A stretch of DNA of 64,000 bases. Source: Phycisphaeraceae bacterium. Its GTDB lineage: Bacteria; Planctomycetota; Phycisphaerae; Phycisphaerales; Phycisphaeraceae. Below the pieces are notes generated by a model. It worked only from the letters and a program-made list of their open reading frames with translations. It was not told the origin of the DNA and made no database searches. Below are positions 60,762 to 64,000 of the stretch, one piece after another. Numbering within the stretch: the stretch's first letter is position 1; each line of letters begins with the position of its first letter. A program made the position numbers and the translations under genes. The stretch is taken from assembly GCA_040222855.1 (NCBI GenBank), contig JAVKCD010000003.1, forward strand, positions 1 through 64,000. The letters are read 5' to 3'.

Positions 60762-61552
60762 GCGCCGTGGTCGCTGCGGAGGGCGAGGCTCACGAGGACC
60801 GAGCCCAAGCGCTGTCGCAGTGGCTACAAGAACGGGGCGCAAGGCTTCCAGAAGGCATGAGGCTGTCGCTGAGTGATGACGGGTTGTCGCTTCGGGATGG
60901 CGACGACCGACGGGTCCGGGCAGACTGGGAATCGATCGATATCCGTTCTGGAGCCGGGCGAAGTCAGCGGGCACCGGTTTATCGCGCGATCGCTTCCAAG
61001 AGCACCCGGCTCGCAGGGCTCCGGGTGCTCGACGCCACGGCGGGTTGGGGTGAGGACGCGCTGTTGCTGCTGGCCACAGGCTGCGTGGTCACCGCCATCG
61101 AGCGCGACCCGGTCATCGCCCTCCTGCTGGCCGATACCGCGAGGCGAGCCGAGGCCGCTGGCCTGATCGAGGAATTAAGTCAGCGCTTAACCGTCTTGTG
61201 GGGGGAGAGCGCATCTTGGTTGCAAGGCGGACCCGCTGAGGTGCTCTACGGGCAGGAGGTGGACCCCTCAGCGGCATGGGATGCGGCGATGTTCGACCCG
61301 ATGTTTGCCGCAGAACGCAAGGCCGCAGAGCGCCAGGCGATGCGCAGCCTGCGAGCAATCGTCAGCGAGATAGCTAAGCCGGCGAACGATGATTCGGAGG
61401 TCCTGCGTGCATTGCTGGAGTCGGGAATCCGGCGTGTCGCTGTCAAGCGATCGAGAAAAGCCCCCGCGATCCCACACCTGCCATCGACCGATGGCGTGCA
61501 TCACGTGATCGAGGGCAAGGGGTTCCGGTTCGATGTCTATCTGAGGGTATGA
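60758..61552 (+). CDS. rsmJ: RsmJ-type 16S rRNA (guanine-1516-N2) methyltransferase family protein
   Basis: A 264-residue SAM-dependent methyltransferase. The nucleotide-binding motif is VLDATAGWGEDALLLLATGCVV, then AIERDPVIALLL, and the family's substrate motif DPMFAAERKAAERQAMRSLR, which corresponds to the DPMYPxRxKSALVKKEM of E. coli RsmJ. The N-terminal 70 residues are a small family-typical domain. It overlaps the preceding gene by four bases (ATGA). A hairpin follows 5 bases after the stop. Confidence 0.87.
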   Translation: MSAVVAAEGEAHEDRAQALSQWLQERGARLPEGMRLSLSDDGLSLRDGDDRRVRADWESIDIRSGAGRSQRAPVYRAIASKSTRLAGLRVLDATAGWGEDALLLLATGCVVTAIERDPVIALLLADTARRAEAAGLIEELSQRLTVLWGESASWLQGGPAEVLYGQEVDPSAAWDAAMFDPMFAAERKAAERQAMRSLRAIVSEIAKPANDDSEVLRALLESGIRRVAVKRSRKAPAIPHLPSTDGVHHVIEGKGFRFDVYLRV

Positions 61553-61557
61553 CAGCA

Positions 61558-61587
61558 AAGAACCCAGGATGTTGATCCTGGGTTCTT
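61558..61587. terminator. Bidirectional terminator between rsmJ and secDF
   Basis: AAGAACCCAGGAT and ATCCTGGGTTCTT form a perfect 13-bp stem with a GTTG loop. It lies between two convergent genes and probably ends both transcripts. Confidence 0.88.
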
Positions 61588-61611
61588 CGTGTTGCTGTTT
61601 CACACCAAGGT

Positions 61612-64000
61612 TCAGGCGTGGATCACGTCTTTTTCGGGCAAGGGCTCGGAGGGCTGGCGTCCCAGCAGCAAGAACTGGGCCGCGATCGCGATCGACGAGT
61701 AGGTCCCGACAATCACGCCGATGAGCATCGCAAAACCGAAGCCGTGGACGGCGTCGCCGCCGAAGTAATAGAGGATGTAGACCGCCAGGAACGTCGTGAA
61801 CGAGGTCAGGATCGTTCGCGAGATCGTCTGGTTGATGGAGTGGTTGATCATGGCTTTGGTGACATAGGGCAGCCGTCCGCGGGTTTCACGGATGCGGTCG
61901 AAGACCACGATGGTGTCGTTGAGCGAGTAACCAACGAGGGTGAGCATCGCCGCGATCATCGCCGGGTTGATCTTGAAATCCATTAACGCCGCCCAGGACC
62001 ACTCGGGCTTGTTGTAGAGCCAGCCCGCAGTGGCGACGATACCGAGCGTGATCGTCACATCATGGACAAGCGCCATGATCGCGGCCGGGCCATAACGCAG
62101 CGCAGGGAAGTACCAGGTGACGATACCCAGCACGATCGCTGGCGGTGCGATCGCAATGGCCATGAGGATCCAGAAGCCCTCGCCCCGGACGCCGATGCCG
62201 AAGTATTGCCCGACAACCAGCTGGGCGAGACCGCCCGCGAACGTGGCCAACGCGAGCACCGCGGTCGCAGCCAGACCCTTGTCGAACCCGGCAAAACGAA
62301 TCCAGATGTACGCAACGATGCCAACCAGCGCCAACAGCACAGCGGCAATCGCGTTGTTCCGCAGGTACGTCGCGATCTGACTGGAGAAGTTACTCACCGA
62401 GGAAAGCGAGGTGTCACGGCGCAGCGCATCGACCACCAGTTCCCACTCGGTCGCGGCCAGGCCGTTGTTGTCCACCAGCGAAGCGGGGTCCTCCGCGTAG
62501 TTGGTCGTGGCATCACTGGTGACGACGGCAACCGAACGGTAAAGCGGATCGCCTGACTCGGTCGAGTCATCGGCAAGGTCCAGCGGGATGACCGTAAACG
62601 CGCGGTAGCCAAGCTGCTCGTAGGCAGGCTGCCGTCGCATGCGATCGATACGGCGCTCAAGGTCCTCGATCGTCGCGGCAGGCCGCAGGTCGTTGAGCAC
62701 GATGGCCACCCCGCCGAGGTAGTCCGACACGTCAGCAGTGATCTCGGGCTGCCCGATGTTCTCACCCAGCGTGGTCACATCGCCGCTGGAGTCGGTGATG
62801 GCGTACACGGGTGCAAGACCGACATCGGTGATGTCCGCCCTGTCGAAGGTGATCGGCCGCGTCGTGTCGAGCACGTCGGCAAACACCGCTTTCACCGCAG
62901 CGGAGACGGCGTCAGGGTCAGTAATGAGCGCCGAAACAGAGAAGCCCGACGCCTGGGTGCCCTCGATATCGCCTTCGGGAACCACTGAAGCACCGAGCAG
63001 TCGAGTCAGGTCAGCCGGCTCGCCGGGGGCATCGGCCTGCAAGCCAGCGGCAATCGATTCTTCGTAGTCAGCCATCTGCGCGGCGATCCGAGCCGCGGAT
63101 TCCTGCTCGATATCGAGCACCGTCTGGTAGAGCGCACGGTCCTCAGCCGTCAGCGTGTTGGGATCAAAACCCTCAGCCTCCATGCTGCGTGCCATCTCGC
63201 CAAGCGCCTCGACGCGCATACGCGCCTCGGCATTCTCCATCTTGGCTTCATCAGCGAGCACAAAGCTGACCTGCGTGCCGGCCCGGAACTCGATGTCGAG
63301 CAGGTCTTCACCCCGCTCGTTGACCATCCACACGCCCCAGACCATCAGGAACGCCGAGATCGGCAGAACGATCCACCGAAGCCCGATCCAGTCGAGCTTA
63401 GGCGACAGCACCTTCCGGATCGGCGGGAACACCGTCGACATCATCGGCAGCGAGCGAACAAACTGCAGATACGTCTCGATGATCACACGGGCCGCAAACA
63501 GCGACGAGAACAGCGTCGCGATGATGCCGATCCCCAGCGTGTAAGCAAAACCCTTGATGTCCGACGTCGCCGTCGCGCCCAGAATCACGCACACCAGCAG
63601 CGTCGTCAGGTTGGCGTCGAGAATCGACGAGAAGGCCTTCTCATAACCATTGCGCACCGCCACCAGCAGGTCTCGACGCTTATCCTGGAGTTCCTCGCGG
63701 ATACGCTCGAAGATCAGCACGTTGGCGTCCACCGCCATACCGATGGTCAGGATGATGCCCGCGATACCCGGAAGCGTAAACGTCGCCCCAAGCAGTGCCA
63801 TCACACCGAGGATGATGCAAATGTTCATCATCAACGCGAGCACCGTCACGATGCCCGGAACGAGGTAGTAGAACAGCACGAAAAACGAGACAACAATCAG
63901 CGAGAGCTGCGCCGCGTTGGTGCCCTTGGCGATGTTGTCGGCCCCGACCGCCGAGCCCGTCGTCTTGATCGAGACCGGATACTCCGAGAGCTGCCCTTCG
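61612..64000 (-). CDS. secDF: SecDF protein-export membrane protein, 5' end cut by window edge
   Basis: SecD and SecF in one chain; they use the proton gradient to help the Sec translocon. The N-terminal part lies beyond base 64000; the visible frame begins just before the SecD membrane domain (LSEYPVSIKTTGSA, then LILMVDANVLIFERIREEL-like at about residues 45-62 from base 63879). The SecF half has VGYSLNDTIVVFDRIRE. Two departures from the usual form: the SecF periplasmic loop is about 300 residues, roughly two to three times normal, and about 70 residues with extra hydrophobic segments sit between the second SecF helix and ALVHDVTITLGI. FRAGTQ replaces the usual DFTGGT. Confidence 0.93.
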   Translation of the reverse strand, partial: EGQLSEYPVSIKTTGSAVGADNIAKGTNAAQLSLIVVSFFVLFYYLVPGIVTVLALMMNICIILGVMALLGATFTLPGIAGIILTIGMAVDANVLIFERIREELQDKRRDLLVAVRNGYEKAFSSILDANLTTLLVCVILGATATSDIKGFAYTLGIGIIATLFSSLFAARVIIETYLQFVRSLPMMSTVFPPIRKVLSPKLDWIGLRWIVLPISAFLMVWGVWMVNERGEDLLDIEFRAGTQVSFVLADEAKMENAEARMRVEALGEMARSMEAEGFDPNTLTAEDRALYQTVLDIEQESAARIAAQMADYEESIAAGLQADAPGEPADLTRLLGASVVPEGDIEGTQASGFSVSALITDPDAVSAAVKAVFADVLDTTRPITFDRADITDVGLAPVYAITDSSGDVTTLGENIGQPEITADVSDYLGGVAIVLNDLRPAATIEDLERRIDRMRRQPAYEQLGYRAFTVIPLDLADDSTESGDPLYRSVAVVTSDATTNYAEDPASLVDNNGLAATEWELVVDALRRDTSLSSVSNFSSQIATYLRNNAIAAVLLALVGIVAYIWIRFAGFDKGLAATAVLALATFAGGLAQLVVGQYFGIGVRGEGFWILMAIAIAPPAIVLGIVTWYFPALRYGPAAIMALVHDVTITLGIVATAGWLYNKPEWSWAALMDFKINPAMIAAMLTLVGYSLNDTIVVFDRIRETRGRLPYVTKAMINHSINQTISRTILTSFTTFLAVYILYYFGGDAVHGFGFAMLIGVIVGTYSSIAIAAQFLLLGRQPSEPLPEKDVIHA

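Overview
The window is GC-rich bacterial DNA that best fits a marine-type planctomycete, most likely class Phycisphaerae. This placement is inferred from protein features, since no rRNA or marker phylogeny is available. The evidence is six or seven secreted proteins ending in PEP-CTERM-like anchors, several of them carrying dockerin-like calcium-binding repeats; a Ser/Thr kinase with the DWG variant motif; a pseudopilin-like gene; a eukaryotic-type (type II) glutamine synthetase; and a SecDF fusion with enlarged loops. No phage, insertion sequence or CRISPR array was found. Four tRNA genes are present: Glu, initiator Met and two Thr.

Layout. 1-2.35 kb: the truncated 3' part of a multi-PAS sensor histidine kinase. 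2.5-8.2 kb: tRNA-Glu and four exported PEP-CTERM proteins, one a large beta-helix/dockerin protein. 8.3-11.2 kb: a DUF389 membrane protein, a small membrane protein and a SYLF lipoprotein, closed by a strong terminator. 11.4-15.0 kb: a single-gene pyruvate:ferredoxin oxidoreductase (nifJ), then initiator tRNA. 15.4-25.7 kb: a sugar-catabolism region with a 1209-residue exported protein, a four-gene operon (Gfo/Idh oxidoreductase, two sugar isomerase/epimerases, a nucleoside-hydrolase-like protein), a remnant of a rhamnulose-1-phosphate aldolase-type gene, a DeoR-family regulator with a likely operator, and a formylglycine-generating enzyme homologue. 26.0-31.9 kb: a complete tripartite RND efflux operon with translationally coupled genes. 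32-35 kb: a HglS/YdcJ (DUF1338) enzyme and a Cys/Met-metabolism PLP enzyme. 35.2-36.4 kb: an SbtA-SbtB pair for bicarbonate uptake and its PII-like regulator.

36.5-44.3 kb: six consecutive plus-strand genes that nearly all encode exported proteins: a pseudopilin, an FG-GAP repeat protein, a trypsin-like protease, a 683-residue unknown, a lipoprotein, and a lipoprotein related to polysaccharide deacetylases but lacking the catalytic aspartates. The spacing is tight, with two ATGA overlaps. This is the best candidate here for an undescribed cell-envelope system. 44.3-49.7 kb: RecQ helicase, an exported PQQ-type sugar dehydrogenase with dockerin and anchor, and a DEAD-box RNA helicase. 49.7-53.0 kb: two tRNA-Thr genes separated by a run of 16 C, two PEP-CTERM proteins and an intact polysaccharide deacetylase. 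53.0-57.0 kb: a bleomycin-hydrolase-type aminopeptidase, a Ser/Thr kinase and glnII. 57.6-59.6 kb: a FixJ/FixL-like two-component pair. 59.8-64 kb: a coupled metallo-beta-lactamase-fold hydrolase and RsmJ-type methyltransferase, then SecDF running off the right edge.

Most starts were set by Shine-Dalgarno spacing and signal-peptide position. Functions are assigned from motifs read in the translated sequence; no database search was possible.
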